Assembly: GCF_014198245.1 (NCBI RefSeq)
Contig: NZ_JACIHE010000012.1
Span: 1 to 64,000, forward strand
Direction: 5' to 3'
Source of the DNA: Bradyrhizobium sp. cir1
GTDB lineage: Bacteria > Pseudomonadota > Alphaproteobacteria > Rhizobiales > Xanthobacteraceae
DNA: 64,000 nt
How positions within the stretch are numbered: the first letter of the stretch is position 1; the number at the start of each line of letters is the position of its first letter. Under the pieces are notes generated by a model that was not told the DNA's origin, searched no databases, and saw only the letters and a program-made list of their open reading frames with translations. This document shows positions 10,938-18,490 of the stretch, in pieces. The position numbers and the translations under genes were made by a program.

Positions 10938-10951
10938 TTGACCTGCCTCAA
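10938..10951 (-). promoter_or_regulatory. FixK2-type box before the single-domain response regulator
   Basis: TTGA-CCTGCC-TCAA (plus strand; reads TTGA-GGCAGG-TCAA on minus) has both perfect half-sites of the FixK/FNR consensus. It overlaps the fixJ stop codon and is centred 40 bp before the response regulator ATG. Confidence 0.6.
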
Positions 10952-11565
10952 TCGTTGAGCATGCCGGCGCGCATCGCGAGGCGCACCAGCTCCGAGAGAC
11001 TGTTGGCCTGCATCTTGGTCATGACGTTGGCCCGGTACACCTCGATGGTGCGCGGGCTGATGTCGTATTCGCGGGCGATCAGCTTGTTGGAAAGGCCTGC
11101 GATCAGTCCTTCCATTACCTGGCGCTCCCGGGGACTCAAGGACGCGACGCGGGCGGCGATGTCATGCGCCACGGCCTCGTTCTTGGCAGCCGGCTCGGCC
11201 TGGCGTATCGCCGCCTCGATCATCGCGGTGAGACGATCGTCCTCGAACGGCTTCTCCAGGAAGTCGACTGCCCCGAGCTTCATCGCCTCGACCGCGAGCG
11301 GCACGTCGCCGTGACCGGTCATGATCAGGATCGGAAACGAACTGTGCTGCGCCTTCATCCACTTCAGGAGCTCGATCCCGTCGAGGCCCGGCATGCGCAC
11401 GTCGGAGACGACGCAGCCGAAGGCGAGGCCAGGCAGGGCGTCGACGAAGCTCTGCGCATTGTCGAACAGCGTGACGCCGAAGCCGGCGGAATCCAGCAGA
11501 AAATTCAGCGAGTCCCGCATCGCGTCGTCGTCATCGATGACGTAGACATGTCCCTTGGTCGTCAT
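10948..11565 (-). CDS. fixJ: FixJ, O2-responsive two-component response regulator
   Basis: This 205-aa protein has an N-terminal receiver (DDDDA at 11-15; phosphoacceptor D55 in VVSDVRMPG; K105 in EKPF) and a C-terminal LuxR-type helix-turn-helix (about 140-200; LSPRERQVMEGLIAGLSNKLIA region). Phosphorylated by FixL at low O2, it activates fixK2. It starts three bases after the fixL stop codon, so the two are translated from one message. Confidence 0.97.
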   Translation of the reverse strand: MTTKGHVYVIDDDDAMRDSLNFLLDSAGFGVTLFDNAQSFVDALPGLAFGCVVSDVRMPGLDGIELLKWMKAQHSSFPILIMTGHGDVPLAVEAMKLGAVDFLEKPFEDDRLTAMIEAAIRQAEPAAKNEAVAHDIAARVASLSPRERQVMEGLIAGLSNKLIAREYDISPRTIEVYRANVMTKMQANSLSELVRLAMRAGMLND

Positions 11566-11568
11566 GCA

Positions 11569-13086
11569 TCAATTCTCATCCGCTGCCGGGAGGGTGAAAC
11601 GGAATGTCGCCCCGCCCGATGCGTTGCTCTCGGCCCACATGCGCCCGCCGTGAGCCTCGATGATCGAGCGGCTGATGGACAGTCCCACGCCCATGCCGGT
11701 TTCCTTGGTGGTGAAGAAAGTTTGAAACAGGTTCGGAATGACGTCGTCCTGGAAGCCGGAGCCGGTGTCGGACACCTCGATCTCGATCATGTCGTCGGCG
11801 ACGGGGGTGTTGGTGACGACGAGCTCGCGCCGCGGCGACTGCGCCATCGCCTCCAGCGCGTTGCGGAACAGGTTGACCAGGACCTGCTGGATCTGCACCC
11901 GGTCGGCGAGAACGAGGTCTGCTTCCGGATCGAGGCTGAAGCGGAGCTGCACGTTCTGCTCGCGCGCGCCGGCGAGGCCGAGCGCGCCGGCCTCCTCGAT
12001 CAGCTTGGACAGGCTCTCGACCCGCTTCTCCGATTCGCCGCGGGAGACGAAGTCGCGCAGGCGACGGATGATCTGGCCGGCGCGCAGCGCCTGCTCGGCG
12101 GCACGGTCCAGCGCGCTCTCGACCTTCGGCGTGTTCGGATCGACGCTGCCGGCAAGCAGCCGCCGCGAGCCCTTCATGTAGTTGCTGATCGCCGCCAGCG
12201 GCTGATTGAGCTCATGCGCGAGCGCAGACGCCATTTCGCCCATGGCGCTCAGCCGCGAGACGTGGACGAGCTCGGATTGCAGCTCCTGCAGCCGCGCCTG
12301 GGTCTGCTGGTGCTCGGTGAGGTCGCGGACGAAGCCGGTGAAATAGGGCTCGCCGCCGGACTGCATCTCGCCGATCGACAGGTGCATCGGGAAGGTGGTG
12401 CCGTCGCGCCGCCTGCCGGTCACGATGCGGCCGATGCCGATGATGTGGGGATCGCTGGTGGTGCGGTAGCGCGCAATGTAGCTGTCATGCCGCGAGCGAT
12501 CGGGCTCCGGCATCAGGATGCTGACGTTCTGGCCGATCGCCTCGTGTTCGGACCAGCCGAACAGGCGCTCGGCGGCGGTGCTGAACAGCTGGATGATGCC
12601 GTGGCCGTCGATGACGATCATGGCGTCGGGGATCGTGTGGAGGATCGAGCGGAGGTGGGTCTCGCGGGTCCGGAGCGCACTCTCGACCTGCTTCTCCTCG
12701 TCGATATCGAGGAAGATGCCGCGGAGATGGCGGGCCGAGCCGGTTTCGTCCCGAATGACGCCCGCCCGGGCGCGAATCCACTGTCCTCCATTGGAGGCGC
12801 CCGCGACCTTGAAGGACACGTCGAAGCCGCCGCCGCGTTCGCTGACGTGCTTGATTGCGCTTTCGACGCGGTCGCGGTCCTTTGGCTCGAGCCGCGACAG
12901 GAAGAGGTCGTAGCTCGCCGGCTGGTCCTGCCCGATCCCGAGCAGGGTCCGCGCGGTATCCGACCAGTCCAGAGCCCGAGTTCTGAGGTCGAGATCCCAG
13001 GTGCCGACGCCGAATCCCTCGATCCGGACCCGAAAATGCTCGCCCCTGCCGTCGTCAGGCGGTTGCGTTACGCGGGTCGGCATCAA
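11569..13086 (-). CDS. fixL: FixL, haem-based oxygen-sensing histidine kinase
   Basis: This 505-aa soluble protein has two PAS domains followed by HisKA and HATPase_c domains. The second PAS carries the proximal haem ligand H200 (RSRH) and the O2-gating R220 (GIGR). The phosphoacceptor is H291 in ALAHELNQPLAA. ATP-binding N and G boxes (NLFRNALEAM, DTGSGF, GMGVGLSISRSIIEAHGG) follow. Numbering agrees with characterised B. japonicum FixL, including the absence of transmembrane helices. Oxygen binding to the haem inhibits autophosphorylation; under low O2 it phosphorylates FixJ. Confidence 0.97.
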   Translation of the reverse strand: MMPTRVTQPPDDGRGEHFRVRIEGFGVGTWDLDLRTRALDWSDTARTLLGIGQDQPASYDLFLSRLEPKDRDRVESAIKHVSERGGGFDVSFKVAGASNGGQWIRARAGVIRDETGSARHLRGIFLDIDEEKQVESALRTRETHLRSILHTIPDAMIVIDGHGIIQLFSTAAERLFGWSEHEAIGQNVSILMPEPDRSRHDSYIARYRTTSDPHIIGIGRIVTGRRRDGTTFPMHLSIGEMQSGGEPYFTGFVRDLTEHQQTQARLQELQSELVHVSRLSAMGEMASALAHELNQPLAAISNYMKGSRRLLAGSVDPNTPKVESALDRAAEQALRAGQIIRRLRDFVSRGESEKRVESLSKLIEEAGALGLAGAREQNVQLRFSLDPEADLVLADRVQIQQVLVNLFRNALEAMAQSPRRELVVTNTPVADDMIEIEVSDTGSGFQDDVIPNLFQTFFTTKETGMGVGLSISRSIIEAHGGRMWAESNASGGATFRFTLPAADEN

Positions 13087-13222
13087 GCGGTCACTCCCCT
13101 TGTCATGCTGCGGGCAGGGTGCCGCAAGCGCGCCGGTAATTTTCGCCTAAGCGCGAGCCGGAGGCAAGTTCCGATGTTTGATTTTGTTGGTGTAATTCCG
13201 GCGATCCCGGACGGCGAGCGGT

Positions 13223-13236
13223 TTGATCTATCTCAT
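13223..13236 (+). promoter_or_regulatory. Degenerate FixK2-type box before the universal stress protein gene
   Basis: TTGA-TCTATC-TCAT matches the FixK box except for the last base. Its centre lies 65 bp before the ATG at 13295, almost the same distance as the perfect box before fixN (63 bp). Confidence 0.4.
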
Positions 13237-13294
13237 CCCGCTTTGCGTCGGCAGGACTAGATTTCGCATAGTTCATTGCCTGCGGAGAATCCCG

Positions 13295-14128
13295 ATGACA
13301 TACGCGACCGTGATGGTCAGCCTGGCGCTCGATCAATCCAACGAGGCGCGTCTTCAGGTCGCGGGTGAGCTCGCCGAGCGATTCGAAGCGGCCATCGTCG
13401 GGGTCGCCGCGGCGCAGTTGGCCCCGCCGCTCTATTTCACCGACGGCGCCGAGGCCCAGAGGCTGATCGACGAGGGCGAAGCTTCCGTCAAGCGGCGCCT
13501 GGCGGGTCTGGAGGCGCAATTCCGTGCGGCGACGAAGAATCGTGGCGGGCACGTGGAGTGGCGCAGCGCCCTGGATTTTCCGGCGCGATTCGTCCTGGCG
13601 CAGGCGCGCTGCGCCGACATCGTCGTCAGCGGCGGGCACAGCACGGTCTTCTCCGACGCTTTCGCGCTGGCAAGCCCCAGGGATCTGGTGATGCAGGTCG
13701 GCCGTCCGCTTCTCGTCGTGCCCGACCGGGCCAACTGGCTCGATCTGCGCAGCGTGCTGGTGGCGTGGAAGGATACGGCAGAGGCGCGGCGGGCGGTGGC
13801 CGACGCGCTGCCGATGCTGCGCAAGGCGAGGGACATCACCATCGTCGAGATTCCGGAGCAGGGCGACGACCGTTCGAGCGTGATGGCCGGCGTCACCGAC
13901 GTCGCTGCCTGGCTCGCCCGTCACGGCGTCACCGCGACCGCGCGCGTGCTGGACAGCGCGCGGAACGAAACCGCCGCCGCCCAATTGGAGAAGGCCGCCG
14001 GCGATGTCGGCGCCGGCCTGATCGTGGCGGGCGCCTACGGGCATTCGAGATTTCGCGAGCTGATCCTGGGCGGCGTCACCCAGTATCTGGTCACGCAATC
14101 CGCCCGCAGCGTGCTGCTGTCGCACTGA
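13295..14128 (+). CDS. Universal stress protein, tandem UspA domains
   Basis: The 277-aa product contains two UspA-like folds (about 1-140 and 150-277). The second ends with the nucleotide-loop type segment VAGAYGHSRFRELILGGVT. Many Usp proteins bind ATP and are induced by oxygen limitation. The start is ATG 13295, behind GGAG at 13284-13287. It diverges from fixL and is followed 40 bp later by a CBS-domain gene, a pairing common near cbb3-oxidase genes. A degenerate FixK2 box upstream suggests microaerobic induction. Confidence 0.85.
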   Translation: MTYATVMVSLALDQSNEARLQVAGELAERFEAAIVGVAAAQLAPPLYFTDGAEAQRLIDEGEASVKRRLAGLEAQFRAATKNRGGHVEWRSALDFPARFVLAQARCADIVVSGGHSTVFSDAFALASPRDLVMQVGRPLLVVPDRANWLDLRSVLVAWKDTAEARRAVADALPMLRKARDITIVEIPEQGDDRSSVMAGVTDVAAWLARHGVTATARVLDSARNETAAAQLEKAAGDVGAGLIVAGAYGHSRFRELILGGVTQYLVTQSARSVLLSH

Positions 14129-14168
14129 CGGCCGGTCGGCCACAATAACAAGTTGAGGAGGACGCGCC

Positions 14169-14594
14169 GTGTACAGATTTATCGAGCAGACCGTCGACGG
14201 CTACATGACCCGCAACGTCAAGACGGTGCAGCGCGACCTCAACATGCTCCAGCTCAGCGAGATGTTCGAGCGTGACGATTTCAACTCCTATCCGGTCGAG
14301 GACGACGGACAGGTGGTCGGCATCGTCACCAAGTTCGACATCCTGAAGTGCTTCGCCTTCACCCCAAACCAGATGCTGCCGCGCTATCATGACCTGATGA
14401 GCCGCAAGATCGGCGACGTCATGACGCCGGAGTTCATCTATGTCAGCCCCGACACGCGCCTGACGCGCGTGCTCCAGATCATGGTCGAGCACCGCATCAG
14501 GAGCATCATCGTGCTCGACGGCACGCAGAAGCTGGTCGGAATCATCGCGCGCGAGGACGTCATCAAGGCGCTCAAGGCTACCGCGCGCGACTGA
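14169..14594 (+). CDS. CBS-domain pair protein
   Basis: This 141-aa protein consists of two CBS motifs (about 8-65 and 75-137; VGIVTKFDILK and VGIIAREDVIK are the typical ends of each). CBS pairs bind adenine nucleotides and often sense energy charge. It starts at GTG 14169 behind a strong GAGGAGGA and follows the Usp gene by 40 bp, so it is probably in the same operon. Its partner is unknown. Confidence 0.85.
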   Translation: MYRFIEQTVDGYMTRNVKTVQRDLNMLQLSEMFERDDFNSYPVEDDGQVVGIVTKFDILKCFAFTPNQMLPRYHDLMSRKIGDVMTPEFIYVSPDTRLTRVLQIMVEHRIRSIIVLDGTQKLVGIIAREDVIKALKATARD

Positions 14595-14846
14595 CCTCTC
14601 CTGCTCAATTCCCTCGATCGAGCTCCGTGATTTCACGGCTACGCTTTCCCTTACCTTCTCCCCTTGCGGGAGAAGGTGGCGCGAAGCGCCGGATGAGGGG
14701 TGTCTCTCCGCGGAAAGACTCTTGTTGAGGAACTAACTCCTCACCCAACCGAGTTTGACGCAAGGTCCTCGCCGCCCTCTCCCGCAAGGGGAGAGGGAAC
14801 TTCATCTGGCGCCACGCCGTCTCACATTAACAGAAATCCATCTGTC
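14595..14846. repeat. Palindromic repeat element upstream of fixN
   Basis: The 322-bp gap before fixN holds two hairpins of the dispersed family: arms CCTTCTCCCC / GGGAGAAGG at 14654-14676 and CCCTCTCCC / GGGGAGAGGG at 14775-14797. They are themselves in inverted order, so 14654-14797 can fold as one large palindrome. It may end the Usp-CBS transcript. The rest of the gap contains the FixK2 box and the fixN leader. Confidence 0.6.
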
Positions 14847-14860
14847 TTGATTTCAATCAA
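14847..14860 (+). promoter_or_regulatory. FixK2 box of the fixNOQP promoter
   Basis: TTGATTTCAATCAA is a perfect palindrome with both FixK/FNR half-sites, centred 63 bp before the fixN ATG. It agrees with the known FixK2-dependent promoter of fixNOQP in Bradyrhizobium. Confidence 0.93.
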
Positions 14861-14916
14861 TTCCCCGCGAGGGTGAATGTGGTTTCTGGCCCTGTGTTCT
14901 TTCAGAGAGAATCCGC

Positions 14917-16566
14917 ATGAGCCAGCCCTCCATCTCCAAATCCATGACCATCGGTGAAAGCGGCTTGGCTGTCGTGTTCGCAGCCACCGCCTTCCTCTGC
15001 GTGATCGCCGCGGCCAAGGCGCTCGACGCGCCCTTCGCCTTCCATGCTGCGCTCAGCGCGGCGGCGAGCCTGGCGGCGGTGTTCTGCATCGTCAACCGCT
15101 ACTTCGAGCGCCCGGCGGCGCTGCCGCCGGCGGAGATCAACGGCCGCCCCAATTACAACATGGGGCCGATCAAGTTCTCCTCCTTCATGGCGATGTTCTG
15201 GGGCATCGCCGGCTTCCTCGTCGGTCTCATCATCGCTTCGCAGCTGGCCTGGCCCGCGCTGAACTTCGATCTGCCCTGGATTCAGTTCGGCCGGTTGCGG
15301 CCGCTGCACACCTCGGCCGTGATCTTTGCCTTCGGCGGCAACGTGCTGATCGCGACGTCCTTCTACGTCGTGCAGAAGTCCTGCCGCGTTCGTCTCGCCG
15401 GCGACCTCGCGCCCTGGTTCGTCGTGCTCGGCTACAACTTCTTCATCCTGGTCGCGGGCACGGGCTATCTGCTCGGCGTGACCCAATCGAAGGAATATGC
15501 CGAGCCGGAATGGTACGCGGACCTCTGGCTGACCATCGTCTGGGTGGTCTATCTGCTCGTCTTCCTCGTTACCGTCATCAAGCGCAAGGAACCGCACATC
15601 TTCGTCGCGAACTGGTTCTATCTCGCCTTCATCGTGACGATCGCGGTGCTGCATCTCGGCAACAACCCGGCGCTTCCCGTCTCGGTGTTCGGCTCGAAGT
15701 CCTACGTCGCCTGGGGCGGCATCCAGGATGCGATGTTCCAGTGGTGGTACGGCCATAACGCGGTCGGCTTCTTCCTGACCGCGGGCTTCCTCGCCATCAT
15801 GTACTACTTCATTCCGAAGCGCGCCGACCGGCCGATCTATTCCTACCGCCTGTCGATCATCCACTTCTGGGCGCTGATCTTCCTCTACATCTGGGCAGGT
15901 CCCCACCATCTGCACTACACGGCGCTGCCGGACTGGACGCAGACGCTCGGCATGACCTTCTCGATCATGCTGTGGATGCCCTCCTGGGGCGGCATGATCA
16001 ACGGCCTGATGACGCTGTCGGGCGCCTGGGACAAGCTGCGCACCGACCCCGTGCTGCGCATGCTGGTGGTCTCCGTCGCCTTCTACGGCATGTCGACCTT
16101 CGAAGGCCCGATGATGTCGATCAAGGTGGTCAACTCGCTCAGCCACTACACCGACTGGACCATCGGCCACGTCCACTCCGGCGCGCTCGGCTGGGTCGGC
16201 TTCGTCTCCTTCGGCGCGCTGTACTGCCTGGTGCCGTGGGCGTGGAATCGCAAGGGCCTCTACAGCCTGAAGCTCGTCAACTGGCACTTCTGGGTCGCAA
16301 CGCTCGGCATCGTTCTCTACATCTCGGCGATGTGGGTGTCCGGCATCCTCCAGGGCCTGATGTGGCGCGCCTACACCTCGCTCGGCTTCCTCGAATATTC
16401 CTTCATCGAGACCGTCGAGGCGATGCATCCCTTCTACATCATCCGCGCCGCAGGCGGCGGGCTGTTCCTGATCGGCTCGCTGATCATGGCCTACAATCTC
16501 TGGATGACCGTTCGCGTCGGCGAGGCGGAAGTCCAGATGCCCGTCGCTCTTCAGCCGGCGGAATGA
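14917..16566 (+). CDS. fixN: FixN, cbb3-type cytochrome c oxidase subunit I
   Basis: The 549-aa protein has about 12 or more membrane helices and the histidines that bind the low-spin haem b and the haem b-CuB centre. Landmark segments are FGRLRPLHTSAVIFAFGGN, WWYGHNAVGFFLTAGFLAIMYYFIP, YIWAGPHHLHYTALPDW and HWTIGHVHSGALGWVGF-like stretches. It is the catalytic O2-reducing, proton-pumping subunit of the high-affinity oxidase used in microaerobic and symbiotic respiration. It is the first gene of fixNOQP under a FixK2 box. Upstream is an ordinary AGAGAGAAT rather than a strong Shine-Dalgarno. Confidence 0.97.
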   Translation: MSQPSISKSMTIGESGLAVVFAATAFLCVIAAAKALDAPFAFHAALSAAASLAAVFCIVNRYFERPAALPPAEINGRPNYNMGPIKFSSFMAMFWGIAGFLVGLIIASQLAWPALNFDLPWIQFGRLRPLHTSAVIFAFGGNVLIATSFYVVQKSCRVRLAGDLAPWFVVLGYNFFILVAGTGYLLGVTQSKEYAEPEWYADLWLTIVWVVYLLVFLVTVIKRKEPHIFVANWFYLAFIVTIAVLHLGNNPALPVSVFGSKSYVAWGGIQDAMFQWWYGHNAVGFFLTAGFLAIMYYFIPKRADRPIYSYRLSIIHFWALIFLYIWAGPHHLHYTALPDWTQTLGMTFSIMLWMPSWGGMINGLMTLSGAWDKLRTDPVLRMLVVSVAFYGMSTFEGPMMSIKVVNSLSHYTDWTIGHVHSGALGWVGFVSFGALYCLVPWAWNRKGLYSLKLVNWHFWVATLGIVLYISAMWVSGILQGLMWRAYTSLGFLEYSFIETVEAMHPFYIIRAAGGGLFLIGSLIMAYNLWMTVRVGEAEVQMPVALQPAE

Positions 16567-16577
16567 GGAGCTCCAAC

Positions 16578-17312
16578 ATGTCGTTCTGGACACGCCACCA
16601 AGTCTTCGAAAAGAACTCGATCATCCTGATCGTCGGTATCCTGCTGGTGATCGCGATCGGCGGTCTCGTCGAGATCACCCCGCTGTTCTACCTCAAGAGC
16701 ACGATCGAGAAGGTCGACGGGGTGAGGCCTTACACGCCGCTGGAGCTCGCCGGTCGCAACGTCTATGTCCGCGAGGGCTGCTATCTCTGCCACTCGCAGA
16801 TGGTCCGGCCGCTGCGTGACGAGGTCGAGCGCTACGGCCACTTCTCGCTCGCCGCCGAGAGCATGTTCGACCACCCGTTCCAGTGGGGCTCCAAGCGCAC
16901 CGGTCCGGACCTTGCCCGCGTCGGCGCCAAATATTCCGACGACTGGCACGTCACCCACCTGATCAACCCGCGCGCGATCGTGCCGCAGTCGGTGATGCCG
17001 GGCTATCCGTTCCTCAGCCAGAACGAGGTGGATCCGGGCACGATCGCCGACCACATGCGCACGCTGCGGACCGTCGGCGTGCCCTACACCGACGATCAGA
17101 TCGCCAATGCAGGTGCCGATCTGAAGGCCCAGGCCGATCCGGACAATGCCGGCGGCGATGCCTTCAGCAAGCGCTACGCCAAGGCGGTGGTGCGCAACTT
17201 CGACGGCAAGACCGGCACGCCGACCGAGATGGACGCGCTGATCGCGTACCTGCAGATGCTCGGCACGCTGGTCGACTTCAAGATCTACAACGAGAAAGCC
17301 AATCTTCGCTGA
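16578..17312 (+). CDS. fixO: FixO, cbb3 oxidase monohaem cytochrome c subunit
   Basis: This 244-aa protein has one N-terminal membrane anchor (about 15-37; SIILIVGILLVIAIGGLVEI) and a periplasmic domain with one c-haem site CYLCH near residue 68. Methionine candidates for the axial ligand include the SVMPGYPFL segment. It accepts electrons and passes them to FixN. It follows fixN by 11 bp, with ATG 16578 behind GAGGAG. Confidence 0.96.
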   Translation: MSFWTRHQVFEKNSIILIVGILLVIAIGGLVEITPLFYLKSTIEKVDGVRPYTPLELAGRNVYVREGCYLCHSQMVRPLRDEVERYGHFSLAAESMFDHPFQWGSKRTGPDLARVGAKYSDDWHVTHLINPRAIVPQSVMPGYPFLSQNEVDPGTIADHMRTLRTVGVPYTDDQIANAGADLKAQADPDNAGGDAFSKRYAKAVVRNFDGKTGTPTEMDALIAYLQMLGTLVDFKIYNEKANLR

Positions 17313-17325
17313 GAAGGCATCAACG

Positions 17326-17490
17326 ATGAAAGCCATTCTGACAGCCCACAATCTTGCGTCCGAGCTGGTGACGACGATCTGGACGCCGGTGTTCGTCGCG
17401 ATCTTTCTCGCGATCATCGCCTACGCATTTTGGCCCCGTAACAAGGCCGCGTTCGACGAAGCGGCACACCTGCCGTTGCGGGAGGAGTGA
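17326..17490 (+). CDS. fixQ: FixQ, small cbb3 oxidase subunit
   Basis: This 54-aa protein starts MKAILTAHNLASELVTT, has a single helix (about 17-37; IWTPVFVAIFLAIIAYAFW) and ends with an acidic tail ...LPLREE. FixQ/CcoQ stabilises the association of FixP with the FixNO core. It lies 13 bp after fixO and 6 bp before fixP; GGAGGAG at its own 3' end serves as the fixP ribosome binding site. Confidence 0.95.
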   Translation: MKAILTAHNLASELVTTIWTPVFVAIFLAIIAYAFWPRNKAAFDEAAHLPLREE

Positions 17491-17496
17491 GAGACC

Positions 17497-18369
17497 ATGA
17501 CCGATCATAGCGAAGTCGATACCGTCACCGGCAAGTCCACGACCGGACATGAATGGGACGGCATCAAGGAGCTCAATACGCCGCTGCCGCGCTGGTGGGT
17601 GATCACCTTCTACCTCACCATCGTCTGGGCGATCGGCTACTGGATCGTGTATCCGGCCTGGCCGCTGATCTCCAGCAACACCATGGGCGCGTTCGGCTAC
17701 TCCTCGCGTGCCGACGTCGCGGTCGAGCTCGCCAATCTCGAGAAGATCAGGGGCGACAAGATGGTGGCGCTGGGCGCGGCCTCACTCGCCGACATCGAGA
17801 AGGACCCGGCCTTGCTGGCGCTCGCCCGCGCCAAGGGCAAGACCGTGTTCGGCGACAATTGCGCGCCGTGCCACGGCTCCGGCGGTGCCGGCGCCAAGGG
17901 CTTCCCGAACCTGAATGACGACGACTGGCTGTGGGGCGGCACGCTCGACCAGATCATGCAGACCATCCAGTTCGGCGCGCGTTCCGGCCACACCAAGACG
18001 CATGAGGGCCAGATGCTCGCCTTCGGCAAGGACGGCGTGCTGAAGGCCGACGAGATCGTCACGGTCGCGAATTATGTGCGCTCGCTGTCGGGCCTTCCGA
18101 CCCGCAAGGGCTTTGACGCGGCCAAGGGCGAGAAGATCTTCGCCGAGAACTGCGTCGCCTGCCACGGCGATGGCGGCAAGGGCAACCAGGAGCTCGGCGC
18201 GCCGAATCTGACCGACAAGATCTGGCTCTACGGCTCGGATGAGGCCGCCCTGATCGAGACCATCAGCCAGGGCCGCGCCGGCGTGATGCCGGCCTGGGAA
18301 GGGCGGCTCGATCCCGCCACCATCAAGGCGATGGCGGTCTACGTCCACTCGCTGGGCGGCGGCAAATAG
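17497..18369 (+). CDS. fixP: FixP, cbb3 oxidase dihaem cytochrome c subunit
   Basis: This 290-aa protein has an N-terminal cytoplasmic stretch with the DGIKELNTPLPRWW motif. One or two membrane helices follow (about 35-60), then a periplasmic part with two c-haem sites, CAPCHG near 122 and CVACHG near 220, each with a downstream methionine region (EGQMLAF; AGVMPAW). It is the entry point for electrons from soluble cytochrome c into the oxidase. It is the last gene of fixNOQP and is followed by a strong hairpin. Confidence 0.96.
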   Translation: MTDHSEVDTVTGKSTTGHEWDGIKELNTPLPRWWVITFYLTIVWAIGYWIVYPAWPLISSNTMGAFGYSSRADVAVELANLEKIRGDKMVALGAASLADIEKDPALLALARAKGKTVFGDNCAPCHGSGGAGAKGFPNLNDDDWLWGGTLDQIMQTIQFGARSGHTKTHEGQMLAFGKDGVLKADEIVTVANYVRSLSGLPTRKGFDAAKGEKIFAENCVACHGDGGKGNQELGAPNLTDKIWLYGSDEAALIETISQGRAGVMPAWEGRLDPATIKAMAVYVHSLGGGK

Positions 18370-18392
18370 TCGATCGGCGGCCAATGGGTTCG

Positions 18393-18420
18393 AACGGGGG
18401 CGAACAAAAGCGCCCCCGTT
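18393..18420 (+). terminator. Terminator hairpin after fixP
   Basis: The 10-bp perfect stem AACGGGGGCG / CGCCCCCGTT has loop AACAAAAG. Its last T is the first base of the FixK2 box of fixGHIS, so terminator and promoter element abut. Confidence 0.75.
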
Positions 18421-18433
18421 TGAGCTGGATCAA
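18420..18433 (+). promoter_or_regulatory. FixK2 box of the fixGHIS promoter
   Basis: TTGA-GCTGGA-TCAA has both perfect half-sites and is centred 64 bp before the fixG ATG, matching the spacing at fixN. fixGHIS is a known FixK2-activated operon in Bradyrhizobium. Confidence 0.9.
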
Positions 18434-18490
18434 CTGACGCGGCGGTGTCGGGTCTAGGTTTAATCGCACCTTTTCGAGAAGCTCCAGGCG

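Noticed and set aside
14790..14815. GGAAC at 14796 as an EcfG promoter before fixN
   Set aside because: The -10 position reads CGTC; the FixK2 box downstream accounts for fixN expression.
18386..18400. GGTTCGAAC as a tRNA T-arm
   Set aside because: No acceptor, D or anticodon arms surround it; it belongs to the fixP terminator region. No tRNA was found elsewhere.
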